This document shows, one piece after another, positions 9,662 through 17,463 of a stretch of DNA of 64,000 nucleotides. The DNA comes from Rhipicephalus microplus (taxonomy: Eukaryota > Arthropoda > Arachnida > Ixodida > Ixodidae). The stretch's first letter is position 1; each line of letters begins with the position of its first letter. Location of the stretch: NCBI RefSeq assembly GCF_043290135.1, contig NC_134707.1:81362987-81426986 (forward strand), written 5' to 3'. The notes below the pieces were generated by a model. The model was not told where the DNA came from. It worked only from the letters and a program-made list of their open reading frames with translations, and ran no database searches. The translations under genes and the position numbers were made by a program.

Positions 9662-9753
9662 TCCCCAGTGGCGGAATTGGTTAGCGCACGGTACTTATAC
9701 GACAGTTCTCGTGAGCTATGCCGGGGTTGTGAGTTCGAGCCTCACCTTGGGAA
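9662..9753 (+). tRNA. tRNA-Ile(UAU)-like unit, two mismatches
   Basis: D stem GCGG (one G-G) and acceptor CTTGGGA (one C-T). Anticodon and T arms perfect. Confidence 0.55.
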
Positions 9754-9896
9754 TGAAATTTTTATTAGTTTTCATATTTAGTCATGAGGTTAATTGTATA
9801 CTCAATGCTGGCGACTGCCTGGCTCGAAAACATTTGTTTTCTGGAGGTGTGTGTAGACAACAGTCCTAAAGAAAACACTCTTACGTGCAACCGTGT

Positions 9897-9988
9897 TCCC
9901 CAGTGGCGCAATTGGTTAGCGCACGGTACTTATACGACAGTTCTCGTGAGCTATGCCGGGGTTGTGAGTTCGAGCCTCACCTGGGGAA
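9897..9988 (+). tRNA. tRNA-Ile(UAU) gene with intron, intact
   Basis: Perfect consensus core followed by the T5 run. Confidence 0.85.
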
Positions 9989-10131
9989 TGAAATTTTTAT
10001 TACTTTTCATTATTAGTCATGAGGTTAATTGTATACTCAATGCTGGCGACTGCCTGGCTCGAAAACATTTGCTTACAGGAGGTGTGTGTAGACAACAGTC
10101 CTAAAGGAAACACTTTTACGTGCAACCGTGT

Positions 10132-10223
10132 TCCCGAGTGGCGCAATTGGTTAGCGCACGGTATTTACACGACAATTCTCGTCAGCTATGCCGAGGTTGT
10201 GAGTTCGAGACTCACCTGTGGAA
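10132..10223 (+). pseudogene. tRNA-Ile(UAU)-like unit, acceptor stem broken
   Basis: TCCCGAG with CTGTGGA gives two mismatches. The anticodon loop starts with T32. Confidence 0.7.
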
Positions 10224-10366
10224 TTAAATTTTTATTAGTTTTCATATTTAGTCATGAGGTTAAATGTATACTCAATGCTGGTGACTGCCTGGCTCGAAAA
10301 AATTTGTTTACTTGAGTTGTGTGTAGACAACAGTCCTAAAGGAAACACTTTTACGTGCAACCGTGT

Positions 10367-10456
10367 TCCCCAGTGGCGCAATTGGTTAGCGCTGAATTTA
10401 TAGGACAGTTCTCGTGAGCTATGCCGGGGTTGTGAGTTCGAGCCTCAGCTGGGGAA
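10367..10456 (+). pseudogene. tRNA-like unit, 2-nt deletion class
   Basis: As at 1227; the T-stem 3' strand is CTCAG. Confidence 0.8.
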
Positions 10457-10599
10457 TGAAATTTTCATTAGTTTTCATATTTAAACATGAGGTTAATTGT
10501 ATACTCAGTGCTGGCAACTGCCTGGCTCGAAAACATTTCTTTACTGGAGTTGTGTGGAGACAACAGTCCTAAAAGAAACACTCTTACGTGCAACCGTGT

Positions 10600-10691
10600 T
10601 CCCCAGTGGCGCAATTGGTTGGCGCACGGTACTTATACGACAGTTCTCGTGAGCTATCCCGGGGTTGTGAGTTCGAGCCCCGCCTGGGTAA
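10600..10691 (+). pseudogene. tRNA-Ile(UAU)-like unit, 1460 class
   Basis: Same arm changes as at 1460; the D-loop end is TTGGC. Confidence 0.75.
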
Positions 10692-10834
10692 TGACATTTT
10701 TATTAGTTTTCAGATTTAGTCATGAGGTTAATAGTATACTCAATGCTGGCGACTACCTGGCTCGAAAACATTTGTTTACTGGAGGAGTGTGTTGACAACA
10801 GTTGTAAAGGAAACACTCTTACGTGCAACCGTGT

Positions 10835-10926
10835 TCCCCAGTGGCGCTATTTGTTAGCGCACGGTACTTATACGACAGTTCTCGTGAGCTATGCCGGGGT
10901 TCTGAGTTCGAGCCGCACCTGGGGAA
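10835..10926 (+). pseudogene. tRNA-Ile(UAU)-like unit, T stem broken
   Basis: CTGAG against CGCAC leaves two T-stem mismatches, and the D-loop GG is changed to TG. Confidence 0.7.
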
Positions 10927-11069
10927 TAAAATTTTTATTAGTTTTCATATTTAGTCTCGAGGTTAATTGTATACTCACTGCTGGCGACTGCCTGGCTCGA
11001 AAACATGTGTTTACTGGAGGTGTGTGTAGACAACAGTCCTAAAGGAAACACTCTTACGTGCAACCATGT

Positions 11070-11161
11070 TCCACAGTGGCGCAATTGGTTAGGGCACGGT
11101 ACTTATACGAAAGTTCTCGTGAGCTATGCCGGGGTTGTGGGTCCGAGCCTCACCTTGGGAA
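11070..11161 (+). pseudogene. tRNA-Ile(UAU)-like unit, copy of the 5674 class
   Basis: TCCACAG with CTTGGGA; D-stem strand GGGC; T stem/loop GTGGG-TCCGAGC. Confidence 0.7.
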
Positions 11162-11304
11162 TAAAAATTTTATTAGTTTTCATATTTAGTCATGAGGTAT
11201 ATTGTATACGAAATGCTGACGACTGCCTGGCTCGAAAACATTTGTTTACTGGAGGTTTGTGTAGACAACAGTCCTAAAGGAAACACTCTTACGTGCAACC
11301 ATGT

Positions 11305-11396
11305 TCCCCAGTGGCGCAATTTGTCAGCGCACGGTACTTATACGACCGTTCTCGTGAGCTATGCCGGGGTTTTGAGTTCGAGCCTCACCTGGGGAA
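11305..11396 (+). tRNA. tRNA-Ile(UAU)-like unit, near intact
   Basis: One mismatch at the first T-stem pair (TTGAG). The D loop is AATTTGTCA. Acceptor and anticodon stems perfect. Confidence 0.55.
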
Positions 11397-11539
11397 TGAA
11401 ATTTTTATTAGTTTTCATATTTAGTCATGCGGTTAATTGTATACTCAATGCTGGTGACTGCCTGGCTCGAAAACATTTGTTTACTGGAGTTGTGTGTAGA
11501 CAACAGTCTTAAAGGAAAGACTCCTACGTGCGACCGTGT

Positions 11540-11631
11540 TCCCCAGTGGCGCAATCGGTTAGCGCACGGTACCTTCACGAAAGTTCTCGTGAGCTATGCC
11601 GGGGTTGTGAGTTTGAGCCTCACCTGGGGAA
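11540..11631 (+). pseudogene. tRNA-like unit with TTC anticodon and C33
   Basis: The anticodon loop CCTTCA is a further step from the TTT class. All stems pair; the T loop is TTTGAGC. Confidence 0.65.
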
Positions 11632-11774
11632 TGAAATTTTCATTAGTTTTCATAATTAGCCTTGAGGTTAGTGTTATACTTAATGCTGGCGACTGCCTGG
11701 CTCGGAAACATTTGTTTACTGGAGTTGTGTGGAGACAACAGTCGTAAAGGAGACCCTCTTACGTGCAACCGTGT

Positions 11775-11866
11775 TCCCCAGTGGCGCAATTGGTTAGCGC
11801 ACGGTACTTATACGACAGTTCTCGTGAGCTATGCCGGGGTTTTGAGTTCGAGCCTCACCTGGGGAA
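11775..11866 (+). tRNA. tRNA-Ile(UAU)-like unit, one mismatch
   Basis: Only the first T-stem pair (T instead of G49) is lost. Everything else is consensus. Confidence 0.65.
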
Positions 11867-12009
11867 TGAAATTTTTATTAGTTTTCATATTTAGTCATGC
11901 GGTTAATTGTATACTCAATGCTGGTGACTGCCTGGCTCGAAAACATTTGTTTACTGGAGCTGTGTGTAGACAACAGTCTTAAAGGAAAGACTCCTACGTA
12001 CGACCGTGT

Positions 12010-12101
12010 TCCACAGTGGCGCAATTGGTTAGCGCACGGTACTTATACGACAGTTCTCGTCAGCTATGCCGAGGTTGTGAGTTCGAGACTCACCTGTGGA
12101 A
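12010..12101 (+). tRNA. tRNA-Ile(UAU) gene, intact with altered acceptor pair 4-69
   Basis: The acceptor strands TCCACAG and CTGTGGA pair fully. Pair 4-69 is A-U here instead of the usual C-G, so both strands differ from consensus and still match. D, anticodon and T stems are perfect and the T loop is TTCGAGA. Recombination between a TCCACAG unit and a CTGTGGA unit, both present in the array, could also produce this. Confidence 0.8.
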
Positions 12102-12244
12102 TGAAATTTTTGTTAGTTTTCATATTTAGTCATGAGGTTAATTGTATACTCAATGCTGGCGACTGCGTGGCTCGAAAAAATTTGTTTACTGGAGTTTTGC
12201 GCAGACAACAGTCCTAAAGGAAAGACTCCTACGTGCGACCGTGT

Positions 12245-12336
12245 TCCCCAGTGGCGCAATTGGTTAGCGCACGGTACTTATACGACAGTTCTCGTGAGCT
12301 ATGCCGGGGTTGTGAGTTTGAGCCTCGCCTGGGGAG
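12245..12336 (+). pseudogene. tRNA-Ile(UAU)-like unit, box B changed
   Basis: T loop TTTGAGC, T-stem strand CTCGC (one mismatch), discriminator G. The downstream T run is four long. Confidence 0.6.
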
Positions 12337-12477
12337 TGAAATTTTATTAGTTTTCATATTTAGCCATGAGGTAATTGTATACTGAATGCTGGCGACTGCC
12401 TGGCCCGAAAACATTTGCTTACTGGAGTTGTGTGTAGACAACAGTCTTAAAGAAAAGACTCCTACGTGCGACCGTGT

Positions 12478-12569
12478 TCCACAGTGGCGCAATTGGTTAG
12501 CGCACGGTACCTTTACGAAAGTTCTCGTGAACTATGCCGGGGTTGTGAGTTTGAGCCTCACCTGGGGAA
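12478..12569 (+). pseudogene. tRNA-like unit, TTT class
   Basis: Anticodon TTT with C33 and one acceptor mismatch (TCCACAG with CTGGGGA). Confidence 0.7.
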
Positions 12570-12712
12570 TGGAATTTTCATTAGTTTTCATATTTAGCTA
12601 TGAGGTTAATTGTATACTCAATGCTGGCGACTGCCTGGCTCGGAAACATTTGTTTACTGGAGTTGTGTGGAGACAACAGTCGTAAAGGAAACCCTCTTAC
12701 GTGCAACCGTGT

Positions 12713-12804
12713 TCCCCAGTGGCGCAATTGGTTAGCGCACGGTACCTATACGACAGTTCTCGTGAGCTATGCGCGGGTTGAGAGTTCGAGCCTCACCTGG
12801 GGAA
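12713..12804 (+). pseudogene. tRNA-Ile(UAU)-like unit, TGCGC class
   Basis: The anticodon loop CCTATA has C33, and the anticodon and T stems are broken. Confidence 0.7.
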
Positions 12805-12946
12805 TGAAATTTTAATTAGTTTTCCTATTTAGCTTGAGGTTAATTGTATACTCAATGCTGGCGACTGCCTGGCTCGAAAACATTTGTTTACTGGAGGTGT
12901 GTGTAGACAACAGTCCTAAAGGAACCACTCTCACGTGCAACCGCGT

Positions 12947-13038
12947 TCCCCAGTGGCGCAATTGGTTAGTGCACGGTACTTATACGACAGTTCTCGTGAG
13001 CTATGCCGGTGTTGTGAGTTCGAGCCTCCCCTGGGGAA
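12947..13038 (+). tRNA. tRNA-Ile(UAU)-like unit, one T-stem mismatch
   Basis: The T-stem 3' strand CTCCC leaves one mismatch; the D stem has one G-U pair. Confidence 0.6.
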
Positions 13039-13181
13039 TGAAATTTTTAATAGTTTTCATATTTAGTCATGAGGTTAATTGTATACTCAATGCTGGCGAC
13101 TGCCTGGCTCGAAAAGATTTGTTTACTGGAGTTGTGTGTAGACAACAGTCCTAAAGGAAAGAGTCCTACGTGCGACCGTGT

Positions 13182-13273
13182 TCCCCAGTGGCGCAATAAG
13201 TTAGCACACGATACTTATACGACAGTTTTCGTGAGCTATGCCGGGGTTGTGAGTTCGAGCCTCACCTATGGAA
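13182..13273 (+). pseudogene. tRNA-like unit, D and anticodon arms degraded
   Basis: D arm AATAAGTTAGCAC, anticodon stem CGATA, acceptor 3' strand CTATGGA. Recurs at 13652 and 14120. Confidence 0.7.
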
Positions 13274-13416
13274 TCAAATTTCTATTAGATTTCATATTTA
13301 GTCATGAGTGTAATTGTATACTAAATGCTTGCGACTGACTGGCTCGAAAACATTTGTTTACTGGAGGTGTGTGTAGACAACAGTCCTAAAGGAAACACTC
13401 TTACGTGCAACCATGT

Positions 13417-13508
13417 TCCCCAGTGGCGCAATTGGTTAGCGCACGGTACCTGTACGACAGTTCTCGTGAGCTATGCCGGGGTTTTGAGTTCGAGCCTCAC
13501 CTGGGGAA
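13417..13508 (+). pseudogene. tRNA-like unit with TGT anticodon and C33
   Basis: The anticodon loop is CCTGTA and the T stem TTGAG. Confidence 0.65.
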
Positions 13509-13651
13509 TGAAATTTTTATTAGTTTTCATATTTAGTCATGCGGTTAATTGTATACTCAATGCTGGTGACTGCCTGGCTTGAAAACATTTGTTTACTGGA
13601 GTTGTGTGTAGACAACAGTCCTAAAGGAAAGAGTCCTACGTGCGACCGTGT

Positions 13652-13743
13652 TCCCCAGTGGCGCAATAAGTTAGCACACGATACTTATACGATAGTTTTC
13701 GTGAGCTATGCCGGGGTTGTGAGTTCGAGCCTCACCTATGGAA
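13652..13743 (+). pseudogene. tRNA-like unit, copy of the 13182 class
   Basis: Same D, anticodon and acceptor damage, 470 bp after the first copy (a two-unit step). Confidence 0.7.
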
Positions 13744-13886
13744 TCAAATTTCTATTAGATTTCATATTTAGTCATGAGTGTAATTGTATACTAAATGCTT
13801 GCGACTGACTGGCTCGAAAACATTTGTTTACTGGAGGTGTGTGTAGACAACAGTCCTAAAGGAACCACTCTTACGTGCAACCGCGT

Positions 13887-13978
13887 TCCCCAGTGGCGCA
13901 ATTGGTTAGTGCACGGTACTTATACGACAGTTCTCGTGAGCTATGCCGGGGTTGTGAGTTCGAGCCTCACCTGGGGAA
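13887..13978 (+). tRNA. tRNA-Ile(UAU) gene with intron, intact with one G-U pair
   Basis: All stems pair. The D stem uses a G-U (strand GTGC). Confidence 0.75.
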
Positions 13979-14119
13979 TGAAATTTTTATTAGTTTTCAT
14001 ATTTAGTCATGAGGTTAATTGTATACTCAATTGGTGACTGCCTGGCTCGAAAACATTTGTTTACTGGAGTTGTGTGTAGACAACAGTCCTAAAGGAAAGA
14101 GTCCTACGTGCGACCGTGT

Positions 14120-14211
14120 TCCCCAGTGGCGCAATAATTTAGCACACGATACTTATACGACAGTTTTCGTGAGCTATGCCGGGGTTGTGAGTTCGAGCCT
14201 CACCAATAGAA
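14120..14211 (+). pseudogene. tRNA-like unit, third copy of the 13182 class
   Basis: As at 13182, with the acceptor 3' strand further changed to CAATAGA. Confidence 0.7.
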
Positions 14212-14354
14212 TCAAATTTCTATTAGATTTCATATTTAGTCATGAGTGTAATTGTATACTAAATGCTTGCGACTGACTGGCTCGAAAACATTTGTTTACT
14301 GGAGGTGTGTGTAGACAACAGTCCTAAAGGAAAGACTCCTACGTGTGACCGTGT

Positions 14355-14446
14355 TCCCCAGTGGCGCAATTGGTTAGCGCACGGTACCTTTACGAAAGTT
14401 CTCGTGAACTATGCCGGGGTTGTGAGTTTGAGCCTAACCTGGGGAA
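14355..14446 (+). pseudogene. tRNA-like unit, TTT class
   Basis: TTT with C33; T-stem strand CTAAC. Confidence 0.65.
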
Positions 14447-14589
14447 TGAAATTTTTATTAGTTTTCATATTTAGTCATGCGGTAAATTGTATACTCAATG
14501 CTGGCGACTGCCTGGCTCGAAAACATTTGTTTACTTGAGTTTTGCGCAGACAACAGTCCTAAAGGAAAGACTCCTACGTGTGACCGTGT

Positions 14590-14681
14590 TCCCCAGTGGC
14601 GCAATTGGTTAGCGCACGGTACCTTTACGAAAGTTCTCGTGAACTATGCCGGGGTTGTCAGTTTGAGCCTCACCTGGGGAA
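14590..14681 (+). pseudogene. tRNA-like unit, TTT class
   Basis: TTT with C33; T-stem strand GTCAG. Confidence 0.65.
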
Positions 14682-14824
14682 TGGAATTTTCATTAGTTTT
14701 CATATTTAGCCTTGAGGTATAATGTATACTCAATGCTGGCGACTGCCTGGCTCGGAAACATTTGTTTACTGGAGTTGTGTGGAGACAACAGTCGTAAAAG
14801 AAACCCTCTTACGTGCAACCGTGT

Positions 14825-14916
14825 TCCCCAGTGGCGCAATTGGTTAGCGCACGGTACTCATACGACAGTTCTCGTGAGCTATGCGTGGGTTGAGAGTTCG
14901 AGCCTCACCTTGGGAA
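14825..14916 (+). pseudogene. tRNA-like unit with CAT anticodon
   Basis: The anticodon loop CTCATA keeps U33 and would read as CAU, but the 3' anticodon strand TGCGT does not pair. Confidence 0.65.
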
Positions 14917-15059
14917 TGAAATTTTAATTAGTTTTCCTATTTAGTCATGAGGTTAATTGTATACTCAATGCTGGCGACTGCCTGGCTCGAAAACATTTGT
15001 TTACTGGAGGTGTGTGTAGACAACAGTCCTAAAGGAACCACTCTTACGTGCAACCGCGT

Positions 15060-15150
15060 TCCCCAGTGGCGCAATTGGTTAGTGCACGGTACTTATACGA
15101 CAGTTCTCGTGAGCTATGCCGGGTTGTGAGTTCGAGCCTCACCTGGGGAA
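15060..15150 (+). tRNA. tRNA-Ile(UAU)-like unit, four-base variable loop
   Basis: One G is lost from the variable region. All stems pair, with one G-U in the D stem. Confidence 0.65.
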
Positions 15151-15293
15151 AGAGATTTTTATTAGTTTTCATATTTAGTCATGAGGTTCATTGTATACTG
15201 AATGCTGGCGACTGCCTGGCTCGGAAACATTTGTTTACTGGAGTTTTGCGCAGACAACAGTCCTAAAGGAAAGGCTCCTACGTGCGACCGTGT

Positions 15294-15385
15294 TCCCCAG
15301 TCGCGCAATCGGTTAGCGCACGGTACTTTTATACGAGTTCTCGTGAGCTATGCCGGGGTTGTGAGTTCGAGCCTCACCTGGGGAA
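15294..15385 (+). pseudogene. tRNA-like unit, box A and anticodon loop changed
   Basis: Box A starts TCGC instead of TGGC, and the anticodon loop/intron reads CTTTTATACGAG. Confidence 0.65.
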
Positions 15386-15528
15386 TGAGAATTTTATTAG
15401 TTTTCATATTTAGTCACGAGGTTAATTGTATACTCAATGCTGGCGACTGCCTGGCTCGAAAACATTTGTTTGCTGGAGTTCTGCGCAGACAACAGTTCTA
15501 AAGGAAAGACTCCTACGTGTGACCGTGT

Positions 15529-15620
15529 CCCCCAGTGGCGCAATTGGTTAGCGCACGGTACTTATACGACAGTTTTCGTGAGCTATGCTGGGGTTGGAAG
15601 TTAGATCCTCACCTGGCGAA
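15529..15620 (+). pseudogene. tRNA-like unit, T arm degraded
   Basis: The T arm reads GGAAGTTAGATCC, so box B is lost. Acceptor 3' strand CTGGCGA. Confidence 0.65.
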
Positions 15621-15715
15621 TTAAACTTTTATTAGTTTTCATATTTAGTCATGAGGTTAATGGTATACTCAATGCTGGCGACTTCCTGGCTCGAAAACAT
15701 TTGTTTACTGGAGGT

Positions 15716-16221
15716 ATGTGCGGGAACATTTTTAAGGCGCTGCTGCTATGTGCCACCGTATTCCCCAGTGGCGCAATTGGTTAGCGTAAGGTACATATAC
15801 GACAGTTCTCGGGAGCTATGCCGCAGTTGCGAGTTCGACGCTCACCTGTGGAATGAAATTTTTATTACTTTTCATATTTAGTCATGATGTTGTGTACTCA
15901 ATGCTGGCGACTTCCTGGCTCGAAAACATTTGTTTACTGAAGGTATGTGCAGGGAACACTAATTATTTCACCGCTCCTACGTGCAACCGTATTCCCCTGT
16001 GGCGCAATTTCTTAGCGCACAGTACTTATACGACAGTTATTATGCGGGGGTGCGAGTTCTAGCCTCACCTGGTGAATAAACTTTCATCAGTTTTGATATT
16101 CAGTCATTAAGGTCATTGTATACTCAATGCTGGCGACTTCCTGGCTCGAAAACTTTTGTTTATTGGAGGTATGTGCAGGTAACATTTTTTTAAGGCACTG
16201 CTTCAGGTGCAACCGTATTCC
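15716..16221 (+). repeat. Degraded array units at the switch from linker family A to B
   Basis: From about 15,716 the linker changes to the B type (GGTATGTGC..GGGAACATT). Cores start at 15762 and 15993. Both have damaged anticodon or T arms, and the second is 8 nt short. The next core begins at 16220 and is cut by the LINE after its first two acceptor bases. Confidence 0.85.
16211..16221 (+). repeat. Target-site duplication, left copy, of the Tx1-like LINE
   Basis: AACCGTATTCC here matches 21532-21542 exactly. The two copies flank the LINE and lie at the 5' edge of a tRNA-like core. Confidence 0.85.
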
Positions 16222-16264
16222 TCGATTCCACTTCCGGCCGCTGTAGCAAGCGGACGCATTTGAA

Positions 16265-17463
16265 ATGGGCTCTGTCGGAGCGGTATCAGCGGCCGTTGCT
16301 CGCAGCGGAAACAGGGTGTTAGCTGTCTCGGATAACGAGTATCGCGTTGTTCTCACTAGTCTGCCTTCAGGACGTATGGTTTTGAATATTTTTGTGCATG
16401 CGGATGTGAGGGCACGGCCTTACCGCACAGAATACTTCAGAAATACGCTGAGTAATTTGAAACTGCTCCTCGTGGTTACGGCCTTGGGGGCGTATCAAAT
16501 GAACCACGTTTGGGCATCACGTTCAAATGTGCCGAAGGTGCGAAGAGGCTGCTGGAAAAAGCGGAAGTGAAAGTAAAGGGCCAGCGTTGCGTCCTCATCG
16601 ATCCATCGAACCAGGAGCTTCGGTTGAAGCTGCACTGGCTCTTGCCTACTGTACCGGACGACGACGTGCGAGCGGCCTTCCTGAACTATGGCAGAGTGAC
16701 GGACATTATCAAGGAACGGTGTAAGGTCAGTGGTGTGGCTGACAAGGCGTCAATGACGCGAAATAATACGATGACACTTAAGGCGGGAGTCAAGCCAGTG
16801 GATGTGCCCCATCAAATAAGGATTGCTGGTGAGCTGGCTCTTGTGGTGGTGCCGGGAAGGGCACCGCTATGCCTTCGTTGCCAGTGCACCGGGCACATTC
16901 GTCGGGACTGTGATGTACCACGGTGCACATTGTGTCGTCGCTTTCGACACAACGAGTCGCAATGCGTGCGTACCTACGCCAGTGTTGCAGGGCCCGTGGG
17001 GAGCGACGACACGTCGGAGCTCCTTATGGACGAAGCCGATTTTGAGGCAGCAGCGAGAGTGGAGGCAGAAAGTGCCACGATGGACAGCGTGCCAGCTGAG
17101 CAAATGTCAGGTGAGAGAGCTCACGTAAAGTCGACGAATCTCAAAGCCGAAGATACATCGTTGATGAAAAATGATTCCACGGAAGCACTGCAGACGCAGG
17201 AAGACAAAAGCAACATGACAGAGGTGGTCAACAGGGAAGCAGTAGAGGAAATGAACATTTCCAAGGAGGGCACCACGACGAATGAGTGATCACACGAAGG
17301 CGCCGAGGGAGAGAGTGAGTCTACCGACCCAAGCCGTCCCGGTGAACCTCTAGCAAAAACAGCCCCTGTACGTCGACTGATAGTGCGGCCACGGCTGAAC
17401 ATCCCACAGGAGCGGAGGCCGACGGCGACGACGATGCCGTCGCCACCGCCACCAGTCACGTAG
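16265..17463 (+). pseudogene. LINE ORF1 (CCHC nucleic-acid-binding protein), frameshifted
   Basis: The frame starts at ATG 16265. A one-base loss in the GGG run near 16512-16514 moves the reading to the frame open until TGA at 17287-17289. The same frame then continues to TAG at 17461-17463, so the TGA may be a decayed Arg codon. Two knuckles of the form CX2CX4HX4C sit back to back (CLRCQCTGHIRRDC and CTLCRRFRHNESQC), near residues 205-240 of the joined frame. This is the usual place in LINE ORF1 proteins, which coat the element RNA. An acidic, Glu/Ser-rich tail follows. The expected size is about 400 aa. The break means no full ORF1 protein from this copy. Confidence 0.82.

Larger units (their letters stand above)
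1..15715 (+). repeat. tRNA-Ile(UAU)-derived tandem array, homogeneous family A block
   Basis: Sixty-seven head-to-tail units of about 235 bp, all on the + strand. With s as the first acceptor base, the core reads: acceptor s..s+6, box A s+7..s+18, D stems s+9..12 and s+22..25, anticodon stem s+27..31 with s+57..61, anticodon TAT s+34..36, intron s+38..55, T stem s+67..71 with s+79..83, box B s+70..80, acceptor 3' strand s+84..90, discriminator s+91. A run of five T normally follows at s+97..101. The linker of about 143 bp is the family A type (a GTGTAGACAACAGTCCTAAAGG segment, with diagnostic GTCCTAAAG). Units are listed one by one below. Open frames of about 106 aa here are repeat artefacts: the period is not a multiple of three. 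Confidence 0.95.

Noticed and set aside
2..15266. Many overlapping open frames of 85-176 aa with similar proteins
   Set aside because: They read through the tRNA core and linker. The 235-bp period is 1 mod 3, so each frame closes after one or two units. No conserved domain, and similarity between frames is only repeat similarity.
1..16000. CRISPR array, because of regular repeats
   Set aside because: The spacing units are diverged copies of one linker, not unique spacers. The repeats fold as tRNA and the host is eukaryotic.
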